From positions 2,170,001 to 2,234,000 of the forward strand of contig OZ218963.1 of the NCBI GenBank assembly GCA_965112735.1: a stretch of DNA of 64,000 bases, in the 5' to 3' direction. The notes below the pieces were generated by a model, which was not told the origin of the DNA, made no database searches, and worked only from the letters and a program-made list of their open reading frames with translations. The DNA is from Phaeosaccion multiseriatum. Its lineage: Eukaryota; Ochrophyta, other classes. Both the position numbers and the translations under genes were made by a program. This document shows positions 1-14,440 of this stretch, piece after piece (position 1 is the stretch's first letter; each line of letters begins with the position of its first letter).

Positions 1-254
1 CCTGGAGATGGATTACAAAAGCATTGGTTCTTTTATAGAGGAATTAAGCTGGGAGAAGACGAATTGTCCACTCTTGCTTTTCGAGGCGGGGTGAAGAGAA
101 GGGAAGGGGGGGGAGTCTTTCATGGAGGGTGCCGCTCTCCGGTCAGCAGTGATGCGCTCTATTTGGCTGCGCCGCGCCCTTTGCCATGCTCCACACGACA
201 AACATCCTTGGAAGCTCACGACTTGCCCCAGCAAGCACAACATGGAGAACGGAC

Positions 255-494
255 CTGGCTTGTAGGGTCGTTGGGGTTCTTGGCGGCGATGGCCTCGAGC
301 TGCTTTAGCCGAGCAGTGCTGAATATCTTGCCGACAAAGGCCCGCTGCTGCTGCTGCTGGGCAGCTGCTCGTACTGAAGGCCACCCTCCCGTTCCCCCAA
401 CTCCCGCTACTGCGGCTGCCGCCCCACCTCTCCTCGTCGCTGCTGACGCTGCTGGTGCCACCCCCCCTCCGCGCCCCGCCAACCCGCGGAGCAT
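255..494 (-). CDS. First exon of a mitochondrial protein, possible i-AAA (Yme1/FtsH-like) protease; partial
   Basis: The start is taken at the ATG complementary to 492-494; an in-frame ATG lies 13 codons upstream (533). The first ~55 residues are rich in Ala, Gly and Arg with no acidic residues, followed by a short poly-Gln, as expected of a mitochondrial presequence. The mature part begins with a helix containing TARLKQLEAIAAKNPNDP. The pattern of a short helix followed by N-P-x-D-P resembles the region just after the presequence of fungal Yme1-type i-AAA proteases, but no catalytic domain is visible, so the family call is only inference. The exon ends at a consensus CAG|GT donor (GT at 254-253, minus strand). 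The remaining 254 bases to the window edge look like intron with no clear exon. Confidence 0.35.
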
Positions 495-540
495 CTCAAC
501 AGGGCCCGCTACTTTTCGAGACGAGACGCACAAGGAGTAA

Positions 541-965
541 CCCTCTCCTGATTGCTTATTGCAAGGGCTTCTTTTCAGTAAAGAAGAATGAAGGGGAGGA
601 AGGGGGGTGGGGGAGGGAGAGAAGAGCGAAGGAACAGAGAATCGAAATCGAATAGTTTTCTCGACATCGAAACTTCCACTTCCTTTACGAGTCTATTTTT
701 CATTTTTTTTTTTTTTTTTTTTTATTTCCACCCTCTCTCGATCTCTCTCCCTGACAATGTACGATAAAAGTGTTGATAGCCACACCGAATTTGGGAAGAA
801 GACGTGTATTGAAGTAGTGCACTACGCACCCGTGGCCTAATATCCTACTCTGCTCCTATTACTGTGTGGCTTCACCCATGATACAGCGGGACACATGTAC
901 CAGGGCCAGGGCTTCAAGGGGCCACAGAACACCACAGGGGCTTCTCGTCAGCCTGCTAAAGTCGC
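541..965. other. Intergenic spacer with poly-T run
   Basis: This stretch lies upstream of the minus-strand gene at 494 and downstream of the stop at 966. It holds purine-rich sequence (570-640), a T21 run at 703-723 and a CT-rich patch. No convincing coding exon is seen. It should contain the promoter of the left-edge gene and the 3' end of the next minus-strand gene. Confidence 0.6.
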
Positions 966-1969
966 TCACTTCTTCTCCTTCTTCGCGGCGATCTTAGCCT
1001 GTTTGGCGTCCCACTGAGCCTTCTTCTCGGGCGACATGGCGGCGATGCGCGCGTCCTTCGCCGCCTTCCACTCAGCCTTCTCCTCTGCGGTCATGTTCTT
1101 CCGCGCCTCGCGTCTCGCGGCCTTCCTCTCGGCCTTGCGCCTGTCCCGTCTCGCCTCGAAAGCCTCGAGCTCCTCGGGGGTCATGGCGGCAATCCTCGCC
1201 TCCCACGCCGCCGCGCGTGCGGCCCTCTCCTCGGGGGACTCGTTCTTCATGACCTCCATCCAGGCCTTTCGCCTCTCCTCTCTCTTTCCGTCCTTGTTGT
1301 CGTCGTTCTCGTCGTAGGAGGCGTCAGATCCCTCATCGGGCTCAGAGTCGGAGTCCTCCGCATCCTTGGCTGCCCTCCTTGCCTTCCTCTCCTCGGGCGT
1401 CAGCTTTCCACCTAGGTGCCCAAAGACAGGAATGAGGCAATGGGAAGTGGGGGGGCAGAGGCGGGAGTGGGGGGAGGGGGGGTGGAAAAGGCCAGGGGAA
1501 GGCCAGGGGAAGGGGAAGAAATATTCGCAAATTTTGGGCTGAGTCGACGAGCGAAGCGGTGATACTTCAAAGTTGTGCCAGGAGCCGCCGAGGAGTGTCA
1601 TCACACTCCGAATGGAAGGACCGAGGCACAGAGTTGACAGAGAGGGAGGGGTGCGAAGAAGGGGAAACCCAACACAAGTTTGCAAAGAACAGAACACTTC
1701 AAGGCAAAGGAAGGAAGGATGAGGAGCGGAGAGGAAACGCTGCACCGCTCCAAATGGCCACAAGCCCCGCCCTCCTGGTGCTGCTTCTGGGCTAGGGCCG
1801 GTACTACCACCGCCGCCGCCTCTGCCACCGCTTCCTCGCCCCTTCCTTTTCCGCGTGGATTCCATTTTCACTCAAAGATACGGGCGAGTCAACAAAAAGC
1901 CTCTTCACCAGTTGTATACCCTCTTCCACCTCTTTTCCTCGCCCACAGCCCCGCGGGCTCACCTGGCAT
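966..1969 (-). CDS. Small Lys/Glu/Ala-rich helical repeat protein, unknown function
   Basis: Two exons on the minus strand: 1969-1963 (ATG CCA G) and 1411-966. They are joined by an intron with a CCAG|GTGAGC donor and a CTAG acceptor, keeping the frame (M-P-G-G-K-L-T-P-E-E). This gives about 150 residues. An in-frame upstream ATG at 2080 would add 37 residues; the short start is preferred because the longer leader is unlike the rest. The protein has an acidic Asp/Ser stretch near residues 20-45, then three or four degenerate repeats of the form M-(T/S)-P-E-E-x-x-A-x-x-A-x-(K/R), nearly all Lys, Arg, Glu and Ala, so it is predicted to be one long charged helix. I recognise no family. It shares a short divergent promoter with the reductoisomerase gene. 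Confidence 0.6.
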
Positions 1970-2249
1970 GATGTCTTGAGTGGTAAAGTCTGGAAGTTCT
2001 CGGTCTCGTGAAGTTGTGAGAGCAAGATTACAAAGTGCAACAGATGAGAGAACCGCCGACCCCCCGGGGTCGAGGTGCATATTTTAAGGCAACGAACTAG
2101 TTTGAATGTAAGATTGACATCCTCGATTCCTGCCCCTTCTCGGCCACAGGATTGGTCGGTGTGGTATCTTACAGAGCTATACCTCAAAGCACGCTCCTGC
2201 GCCAGCCCCACCCCGCCTCTCCATTTATCCCCCCCCCCTCTCCCTTAAG
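1970..2249. promoter_or_regulatory. Divergent promoter between the helical-repeat gene and the reductoisomerase gene
   Basis: Only 280 bases separate the two divergent start codons (or 169 if the upstream ATG at 2080 is used). No TATA box is evident on either side. The last 30 bases before the reductoisomerase ATG are a C-rich pyrimidine run. Shared control is an inference from the arrangement only. Confidence 0.4.
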
Positions 2250-5469
<3,220 letters not shown>

Positions 5470-6001
5470 ATGGTTACAATCCATAGAGAAGGAGGGCGTA
5501 GGGCTTGAAGAGGAGAGAGGGAGGGATATGGGAACTGTATGGAGGATTAGGAGTATGCGCAATGGCGCATTGTTCGACATTGTCGACCCCTGATGCGCTA
5601 TTGAGCTATCGCCGATAGCTGCGCTTTTGGCAAGCAACAATAGCTGATATGTGCCGTCTGACACTGGCAAGACGCTAGGAGGCTAGCTCAATCATGTCTA
5701 ATCGTCAGAGGCGCAATAGCTGAGGGGGGGGGGGTCGGGGCGGGAATAGCTGATAGCGTGCCCTGGCGCCGGCGATAGCAATAGCTCAATAGCGCATCAG
5801 GGGTCGAGCAATGGGGGTTAAAGCCCCTGGGAGCTGAAACTATAAATCAAAATGGAGTTGTGTTTTTTTGAAGGGGAGAAATAAATGTGGGCCTTCCCCC
5901 CAGCCTTTTCCAAGCTCTTTTCTTCGCGTGTTGGTAGTACTGTACTTCCCATGTTTTTTTTATTGCCAACGGCAATTTTGATGTTTTGAGGCAGAGAACA
6001 C
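5470..6001. other. Intergenic spacer carrying a MITE-like element
   Basis: Lies between the reductoisomerase stop and the next start codon. The first part is its 3' untranslated region. 5578-5812 is occupied by an inverted-repeat element with multiple copies of the short motif aatagctga. The remainder is AT-richer sequence that should contain the promoter of the membrane-protein gene. Confidence 0.5.
5578..5812. mobile_element. MITE-like element with ~26-30 bp terminal inverted repeats
   Basis: A 26-base sequence at 5584-5609 (starting cgacccctgatgcgcta) recurs as a perfect reverse complement at 5781-5806. The match extends weakly outward by about six bases (cattgt / cattgct). The ~170 bases between the arms have no coding capacity and contain at least five copies of an atagct-type motif. 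Size, inverted ends and lack of coding capacity fit a miniature inverted-repeat transposable element. A clean target-site duplication was not seen. A long hairpin in the 3' untranslated region is the alternative reading. Confidence 0.45.
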
Positions 6002-9000
6002 ATGCAAAAGCAAACCAGAATGAAAAAAAAGCAGCACCAGCAGCATCATGGGAGGGGGGGGGGTGCTTCCTTGCTTACCACCGCCCTTGTCGTTGCAGCG
6101 AGTCTTGGCAGCCTCTGCGTGGAGGGCAGCAACCCCCCTCCTCCCTCTTCTCCATGTTCCCTCACCTTGACAGTCACGTCCTCTCAAATTCACGCAAGCG
6201 CGTGCAACAGCGAACAGCAGGTCGGCTGTATCGCGCGCCTCCCAGATCACTACATCGTGGCCACTCTCGGAGGGCAGCAGCAAAGCGTCGCGGCAGAGAC
6301 CAATCAGGTGGGGTACAGAAGGTTGGATTGCCTTCTCTCATTTTCGCTGTGCTTACCTCTTCTCTCCCCTTTCTCTCCCATTCTTCCTCTTTCTCTTTCT
6401 TGCTGCGTTTGCCTGTGCGTATATGTATCTCTCTTTATCTTCTTGCGTGCGTGTGCGCATAGGTGCTGGTGGAGTGGAGTGCCGAAGAAAATGACACGGT
6501 GCATTTCAACTGCCCCGACGGCCTTGACGAGGAGGACGACCATCTCATTGTGGAGGTGAGACATGTGGTCTGAGTGCTCTTGTCATGACTGATTGTCTAG
6601 TGCTTTACTTGCATCTCCATTTCTTCCCCTGGGTTCCGTCTTCGTCTCGCGTCGGTGATGCGTACCTTTCGTGCGTGCTGCGCAGCTGGTGGATGACAAC
6701 GTCGTGGGTTTCCTCGACGGAGACGATGCTGTGAAAGTCACATGCACCGTGTCAGAGTGGAGGCAGGAGGAGGCGACGTTAGTGTGCGGGGGAGAGGATG
6801 GGACGGAGGGGAGTGAGGAGGACGACTACGTGGCTTTCACACTCGTCTTCACCCCCGCTGTGGAGCCCGAGGAGGAGACCAACACCTCCAGGTCAGAGCA
6901 GCATAGAGTAGACACACTATACACATGCCCCGGCAGCGCTTTCTCGCATTGCTCTCAACCCACCACCCCTCATGCGTAGGCTCACACGAATGCCATCTCC
7001 CCTCCCCCCCCATTGCACTCTCCACTACCCCCTCCCACTTTCCCCCACAGCGCCACCAGCGACGAAAGCACCACGACTGCTCCAGATGAGGAGGAGGAAG
7101 AAGAAGATTCCACAGCTGGAACAACTACTGACGAAGCAGAAGAGACTGAGGAGGAGGAAGCTACCTCGGATGCGACTTCTGAGGATGGCGCTGAAGAGGA
7201 GACGACAGAAGAAGGAGGACAAGAAGAATATTCCACATCTGGAACGACAACTGACGAAGTAGACGAGGAGGAGGACGAGGAGGAGGAGGAATCTACATCG
7301 GATGCGACTTCTGAGGACAATGCTGAAGAGGAGACGACAGAAGAAGCAGTAGCAGAAGATTCCACAGCTGCAACGACTGCTGACGAAACAGGGGAGGAGG
7401 AGGAAGCTACCTCGGAAGCGGCTTCTGAGGAGAGCACTGAAGAGCAGACGACAGAAGAAGCAGGACAAGAAGCAGATTCCGAAGAAGGAACGACTACTGA
7501 TGAAACAGGCGAGGAGGAGGAGGAGGAGGAGGAGGAAGAAGGTGCCTCGGATGCGACTTCTGCTGAGGACAGCGCTGAAGGGGAGACGACAGAAGAAGCA
7601 GCAGTGGCAGAGGAGGATGAGGATTCCACAGCTGAAACGGCTGCTAACGAAACAGGGGAGGAGGAGGAACCTACCTCGGATGCGACTTCTGGGGACAATC
7701 CTGAAGAGGAGACGACTGAAAAAGATTCCACAGCTGGAACGACTGCTGACGAAGCAGGCGAGGAGGAGGAGGAAGCTGCCTCGGATGCGACTTCTGAGGA
7801 GGGCGCTGAAGAGGAGACGACAGAAGAAGCAGCGGCAGAAGGAGAAATCGAAACAGAACAGGAGGAGGAGGAAGTTGCCTCGGATGCGGCTTCTGAGGAG
7901 AGCACTGAAGAGCAGACGACAGAAGAAGATTCCACAGCTGGAACGACTACAGACCAAGCAGACGAGGAGGAGGAGGAGGAGGAAGGTGCCTCGGATGCGA
8001 CTTCTGCTGAGGACAGCGCTGAAGAGGAGATGGCCGACGCCAGTACTACGGAGGAGGCGAGCGGCGGAACCGACGAGAATACCTCTGAGGCAGCCGAGGA
8101 GGACGCGAGTGAAACAAGCATTGAGGTGACGACCTCGGACGAAGGTTTGGCCGCAACAAGCATGGAAGAGGATGAGGCACCGCTTTTGACGACGCAACCC
8201 TTCACCATAGTCTACAGTGACGCTCCGCAAAAGGTCCGTCCACCACCCTGACCCTTGTTTGTGTGTGACTCTCATCTGTGACTCCCTTGTTCGCCTCTCC
8301 TTTCACTTGTTGGTGTGGCGTGCTCATGCTAATGTCACGTCCCCCCTCCCCCCTTCTCGAAACAATCAACCTTTCAGGTGCTGCTGTCCGTGTTCCGTCT
8401 GGACCCTGAGGGCTGCCATCTGGACGGGGTGCAGGTGTTCGACACGCCGACGACAGAGGAGGTACGACTGCCTCTCTCTCTTCCTCTCTCCCCCTCCCCC
8501 TCTCTCTCTCCCACTCCCTCGTACAGATGCGCGTGTGTGCACATACAGGACTCTTTCACGGCATTGGAAGCATATGGGGACTCTCTTTGTAGCTGTCCCT
8601 TGAAATGAGGGAGGGCAGGGGGCGAATAAGGACAACCGATGTTAAGCCTATCTTCTCCACTCACCCCTTCCGCCCTTCTTTTCCCTCTCCTCCTCCTCAT
8701 CATCATCATCATTAAACGCGCCCTCAGACGGAGGAGTCATTTCCCGAGCTACTCCAGCTGCAGACATTCGCTGGCGAGGCCACAGCAGACGAGCTCAAGA
8801 AGGTAGGTCCTTTCCCGTGACGCCCTATCTCAGAAGCTACTCGGGGGATTCGATCTCTCACAGTGCTACGCTTGGTGTTCTGCTCTGCTCCACTCTGCTG
8901 TGGTGTGCTGTGTCACTAACTGCTGTGCTGTGCTTCGTAGGACTCGTGTGGCTCTGACTTTTCGGCCGTTGCCGGACAAGGCTGCAGCTCTCTGCGCTCC

Positions 9001-9152
9001 TTTGAATGGCAGGTGGCCCAGCATGGTGGGAGTTCCAACCTTGACACGATCAGCACCGTGACTTTCGAGACCGAGTGTGAGGAGGGAGATGCTGCTGCTG
9101 CTGCGGGCAGGAGGAGCCTGAGGGGAGCAGGGCGGCAGCTGGAGCAGGTGTG

Positions 9153-9186
<34 letters not shown>

Positions 9187-12100
9187 AAGTTTGTGAGAGA
9201 GAGAGAGCCAGGGCAAGAGGGGGTGAGAGAAGGGCCTTGTTACTGATCTTTTTACTCGTCCGGTGGGGGGCTCTTGCGCTTGCCGTGCCCTTGCCCCGTC
9301 CATCCACGTCCAGGCCTTGAGCTTTGCTGCAGGGGCAGGGGGTGAGACAGCCGTTCTGTGCAACGACGGAAGCACCTTCCTCTCCGTCGCCACCTCCTCG
9401 CCAGCAGGTATCGTAGAACGGGGAGGGAAACGTGGCCTGGATAGAGGGTGTAAGAAGTGCATATTGTAGGGACAGACAGAGAGAGCAAACTTCTACTTTG
9501 CGCGCGCCCCACCCCGTCTCTCTCCAGCCGAAACAACATACGCTGCAGGTGGCAAGGAAGCCTCCAATGGCGGCGATTTGCCCTACACTGTCGTGTATGC
9601 CACCAAGGCGGCCCCGGGCTTTGAGGCTGCCGTCAAGGGGCTTGACGGGGTCACAATCACCCCTTACTGCAAATCAACATTCCCCGAGGTGATCCACATA
9701 GATCAGTACAAAGCGAGTGTCGATCTGGACACGGCTGACTCTGCCACTCTTCCTTCTGTGCTTCTTTCAGTAGACGGCTGGCACGGATGCAGGAAAGAGG
9801 GAAGGGGAGGAAATGGAGGAGTTTTTGGTGGTTTGGAGGTTTCGCATTCTCTGGGAGATGACATGTGTCGGGGTCTGAGCGACCCAAACGCGGGGCAGGG
9901 CAGCAGAAGCGGGCTGTGTATGTGATGTGGTCGGGTTCAATCAAAAGAGTGTACGTAACACGACCTAGCCACACTCTCCACCCTTTCTCCCACAGCATAC
10001 ACAATACCCGAGACGCCCTCCCCTCCCGTCCTATCCCATCCTTGTGCTAACCTGCCACGCTTTACTGCACGCTCTCCTACATGCCTTCCTCCCTCCCTCG
10101 CTTGCTTGTTGGTTTCGCTTCCTTCTGGCAGGCGGTCACCGCCATCCTGACCGAGGGGCCCGAAGCGATTGTCCAAAACGCCAACAACAAGGAACCGCAA
10201 GCAGAGGGCGACAAGAGCAAGGGCAAGGGCAAGGTGGTAAGTTTCTTGCCTCACCTGGGTATGACACAGACAGAGAGCGATCACACCGCCTGTTGGGTAG
10301 GGGAGATACCTCTTTTTCTTTTACCCTCTCTACACTCGCAGCTGAATACATGAAGGAATAAATGTGTTTGTTTGTGTGTGCGATACGTGTCTCCGTGTGC
10401 AGTTTGGCAAGGGTCCGGTCCTGTACGCGATTCTTGCGGTCGGTGCGGCGGTGGCGCTGCTTTCCTGTGTCGTGCTCAAGAGGAGAGCAGTCTCCAAGGC
10501 AAGCAGCGCGAGGGACCAGGCCGGGGCTCAAGGTGGGTGTGGCTTGTGGGTTGCATCATTGGGCAGCCTGTACAGCAGTAGTGATGTGTGAGGGGACTTG
10601 GGTGCATACCTGCGTGTGCGCCTCTCCCAACCAATGCTCCGATGATCTTCTTGTCTTATGCTCCACTGTGCACCATCTGCTACAACCTCTCTCTGTACCA
10701 CCCCCCCCCCCCCACGTACGACCACACTGCGTTTGTCTTTCTCTCACGCGACAGACGAAGAAACTAACAACTTTGACTCTATCAAGGCGCCCGTCTCCGG
10801 AAGCGTAAGTGCCCTCCTCCGAGCGTCAAGTCTTTCCCGTCCACGATACGACGATAGCAGTCGTTAGTGCCTCTCCTTGAGCGCTGTTTCTCACTCCCCT
10901 TCCCTCTTATACTCCTTTTTCACAGATGATCGGCTTTGGCTCCAGTCAGCAGGAGAAGGAGGGCGGCAGCAACAGCAACAACAGCAGCATTGAGATTACA
11001 CTCCCCCCGGGCGGTGCCTTTGGAACGGCAGACAACAGTCCTGCACTACAACTCGATGCTCACTCCAATGCCTCCACAGGCCACTCAGGCTTCGCCCCAC
11101 CCTCCGCCAGCAGCAGCGGCAGGAGCGCTCAGAGAGTGTCCAGTGTTCCTGAGGCCGTCAGTGCCGCACTAAGCCCAACGGGTGAGCACGACTTCGACTT
11201 CGAGCAAGAGGAGGAAGAGCAGGAGGAGCAGGAAAAGGGGCAGCAGCGGAAGAAGGCTTCTGAGAGTCAGACCAGGTAAGACACACGACCTGTTCATTCC
11301 GCCGGTGTCTCGCTCTGTCTCCCTCCTTCCTGACTCGCTCTGACTCTTCCCTCCCTCCCTCTCCCGTCTTGCTTCGTTGCCCCGGCCTTTTTTTAACAAT
11401 CCTTTTCAGCGCCGCCTTCGACAACGGAAGTGGCATCTTCAGTGAAGTGTACAGACCGGAGGCGCAGCACATGATGTCTGACACTTGCGTCAGTTATGAG
11501 GGGAGCGACCTGGAGGTGAGTAATCACTTCATCACTTGGACAGGGAGGGCCCTCACTTACTCACTCACTCACGCACTGCACACCCCCTCACTAAACTCTC
11601 TTCCCTTTTTCTCGTAATCGCGTGTGCCTCCTCTCTCCCTCTTCTCACTCTTATAGGACGACGATTTCAGCGTGGCATCCTCCCATGATGAGTCCACCTA
11701 CTTTGGCGACGACGACGAGGACTCAGTCTTCTCCAGCCCGGGTAACTCACCCAAGACCTCGGCCTCACGCTTGTCTCGAAGCAGCAAGGGGAGGCACAAC
11801 AGGACCAAGGACTCGCAGCTCGGAGTCTCGCTGGGGTCTGTTGACTCCAATGCCCTCCAGGTGAGCGAAGGAGAGGGAGAGGAGGAAGAGGGGGGGTGGT
11901 GGTGGTTCGAGCAGAAGGAGTATGATAGATGGTGGGGGAAGGAGGGAGAGAAGGACGGAGGGAGGTAGGGAGGGAGGACGGAGGGAGGGAGCGAGCGATG
12001 GAGCTGGAGGGAGGGGAGAAAAAGTGTGATTGGGAGGCGCGGCCAGGATCCGATGGATTGAAGCGTCGGAGGTTTCACCCCCTCCGCCTTCAACAGCCGA

Positions 12101-13638
12101 AAACAATGCCAAAACGACTTTTGATTCGAATCGTGATGCTTTTGGGCGTGCCTCCGAAGTGCTTCTGGCGCGTAAATACCAAAAGAGATCGTACCGCCCT
12201 GCTCTGTACTTGTTGCAACAACATGGCCTCTCTCAACAGATGGCACTGCGACCACCGAAGAAGGGCGTCGCCGCGGGAGGAGTGGCGACCCGTGAGGCCA
12301 TCGTCGGCAGCAACATGGCACGCGCAGGAGGAGACAGAGTGGGGGGCGGGACCCTGACCCTCGCCTCGCCCACTGGAAGGGCTCCTCGTGCTCCACGCAC
12401 CGGTACCATCGGGAAGCGTGGCGAAAAGGCGTCAGCAACGGCACCAGCAGCACCAGCAGCAGCGTTGGCAGCAGCGGGAGCATCAGCACAGCTCGGCAGC
12501 GTCTCCAACACCGATAAGCCCGGTACACTCCGCATGCTCGACACCAACGGGGGTCAGAGCACGGGCTTCTTCGGCTCCCTGGGGAGGGGTACGATGGGTA
12601 CTGAGGCCTCAGGTGCGGTGTGTGGGGAGGAGGCAGTGGGTGGTAGTGGTGGTGGTGGCGGTGGTTCCAGCTGGCGTCAACGTCTGCAGTGATCGTTTTG
12701 TGGAGAGACCCGTGCATGCATGTCGAGTTCGAGAATACATGCCTTGTTGCATGTGAGTGTACGTGTGTGCGTGCGTGCGTGCGCGAATGGGAAAGCACAC
12801 ACACAACACACAAGTCTTGCCCCTCATGGCCCCTCTTGTCTCTTGTCTTGCCCCTCTGTGAATACATGCACATGCATTGATTTCGATGGGTCCTCAGACG
12901 CAGGAGGAACGGGGTTCTGGGACAATCTCTCTCCTCTCAACGACGCCACAGGAAACAACATCAATAATCTTGCCCCTTCCGGTAAGCCGTTGCAGACACT
13001 GACGTAGTGACCAGGGGGGGGGGTGGGAATTTGGGTTGAAGTTGAAGTTGAGGCTCTGGATCGGGATTCCCCTTCTGTAGAGTTGGGTGTGATGGCGCGA
13101 GGAAGTCATTTCTTCTCTGTTCTCCTCTCCCCGCCGCATCACTCTCCTTGTTCAGTCAGACAGAAATTGAAGTGCTCAACAAGGCTCAACAAGTGTTTTT
13201 TGTTGACTCCTACAACCCCTGCTCTGAGCTGCAGTGTGGGTTACTCTCCATCCCTCTCCCCCTCCCCCGCTCCTACCCTGCCCTACGCACGGCACTGCTT
13301 TCAGTTGCCCTGAAAGCAGATATGCCGCAAAGGAAGCCCTCCCTCCCTTCCGCAGAACGGCCCCTTTGTCAACGCTCCTCATGTTTAGCACACAACATGT
13401 ATTTTTTGTCCTCTTCCAATGAACGAATCAATGAACTGGTACCCTTTCCTCTTTGTCCTCTGCTGCTGTTGTTGTTCCTCTGTGGGCACACCGTTCTCTT
13501 CTCCGAGTAGGCGGCTTCAAGGTGTGGATGAACACCGTTGGCAACAAGAGCGACGAAGACGACGACGACGACGACAACGAGGATAATATGATGACATCAG
13601 AGGCGACCTTGAGCAAAACTCTCGACTCCTTCGACTAA
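6002..13638 (+). CDS. Type I single-pass membrane protein with acidic repeat ectodomain, unknown function
   Basis: Modelled as 19 exons: 6002-6307, 6463-6555, 6686-6891, 7051-8233, 8378-8461, 8728-8802, 8941-9147, 9314-9407, 9528-9688, 10132-10236, 10403-10532, 10755-10804, 10926-11275, 11410-11515, 11657-11860, 12240-12612, 12898-12981, 13164-13235, 13511-13638 (about 1,336 residues). An N-terminal hydrophobic segment (LLTTALVVAASLG) is a signal peptide or anchor. A Cys-containing region follows, then the acidic repeat exon (residues ~202-596), a second Cys-containing region, one transmembrane helix at ~843-865 (LYAILAVGAAVALLSCVVL) followed by KRR, and a Ser-, Gly- and Asp-rich cytosolic tail. 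All phases agree. The exon 9, 15, 16 and 18 boundaries are the least certain. No known domain is recognised. Confidence 0.65.
7075..8120 (+). repeat. Coding minisatellite: Glu/Thr/Ser acidic repeats
   Basis: Inside the large fourth exon of the membrane-protein gene. Eight imperfect copies of a 35-45 residue unit are visible, each with a core like ATSDATSEDGAEEETTEE, followed by DSTAGTTTDEA and a run of Glu. Copy-number variation between strains is expected. The unit is built from gag, gaa and ac-rich codons, which also leaves the opposite strand open over the same stretch. Confidence 0.8.
9148..9185. repeat. (GT)n microsatellite at intron 5' end
   Basis: About 19 GT units start directly at the donor of the intron after exon 7 of the membrane-protein gene. 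Confidence 0.85.
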
Positions 13639-14440
13639 CTGGAATGTAATCGGAGGATACATGCAAAGAGAGGAGAGGGAGAGAGAGAATGGAGATGCTT
13701 GGCGGTGGAGAAGGAAGGAAGCCTGGCTTGGGTGGAGAAGAGAAGAGCCTGCGTGAGTAAGTATGTGAGTGTGAATGAGTGAGTGAGTATATGTGTGCGT
13801 GCGCATGTCTGTGTGCATGTCTGTGTAGACCTAGGGGACAAGGGTGAATGAGGTCAAGCCTCACTCTCTACTCGACCGAGTTCTTTTTGCAGCCTGTGAA
13901 GCAGCTTCACTTGCGCGTGTTGGCTTCTCCCCCCCCCCCCCCGGGGATCACAAAGGAGTGTGTGTGTGTGTGTGTGGAGGATGCGTGGTCAGCGAACGAT
14001 TTTACTCGTTATGTTCAACTTACTTTACTTTGCGGGCTGCAGGGAAATGCGCCATGCTGCAGGGTGGTAGATATCCGCGCCCCCCCCCCCCTGTTGCTGC
14101 TGCAGCTGCTGCTGCTTGCTATTGCTGCCGAGTACCGGAGCACAGCCAGACAGCCAGCGCGCTACTCAGTGTTATGCCATAATTATACTTTCAATAGAGG
14201 GACGTGGGCCGAAGACGTAAGGCACTTTTGAGTCGGTCTGAGTGTGTCAGGCCTGCCAGGCCTGCCTCGGAGTTGCGAACGTTTCTGAAGTCAACAAGGG
14301 ATAACGACCATACAGTGCCATCGCGACCCAACGGGCGCCGATTATCGGGTGCCCCTGACTTCCAGACTTCGCCCATGTCCTGCTTGCCCGGCCTAGCAGC
14401 AGAACCACGAGGAGAAGAGGGAAGCTGATAACCCCAGGCC
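13639..14440. other. Intergenic spacer
   Basis: Between the membrane-protein stop and the start of the giant gene. Contains GTGA/GTGT-rich simple sequence (13750-13830), two C-runs (13931-13943 and ~14080-14091) and a CTG-rich patch at 14092-14130. No convincing exon is seen on either strand. Confidence 0.55.

Noticed and set aside
6982-8275. Two long minus-strand open frames (408 and 416 codons) over the acidic repeat exon
   Set aside because: They mirror the repeat composition (Ser/Val-rich and Leu/Arg-rich translations of gag/gaa codons) and lack plausible protein features. The plus strand is part of a phase-consistent spliced gene.
11698-12873. 391-codon minus-strand frame
   Set aside because: Low-complexity Ser/Pro/His translation antisense to exons 15-16 and flanking intron of the membrane-protein gene; no support as a gene.
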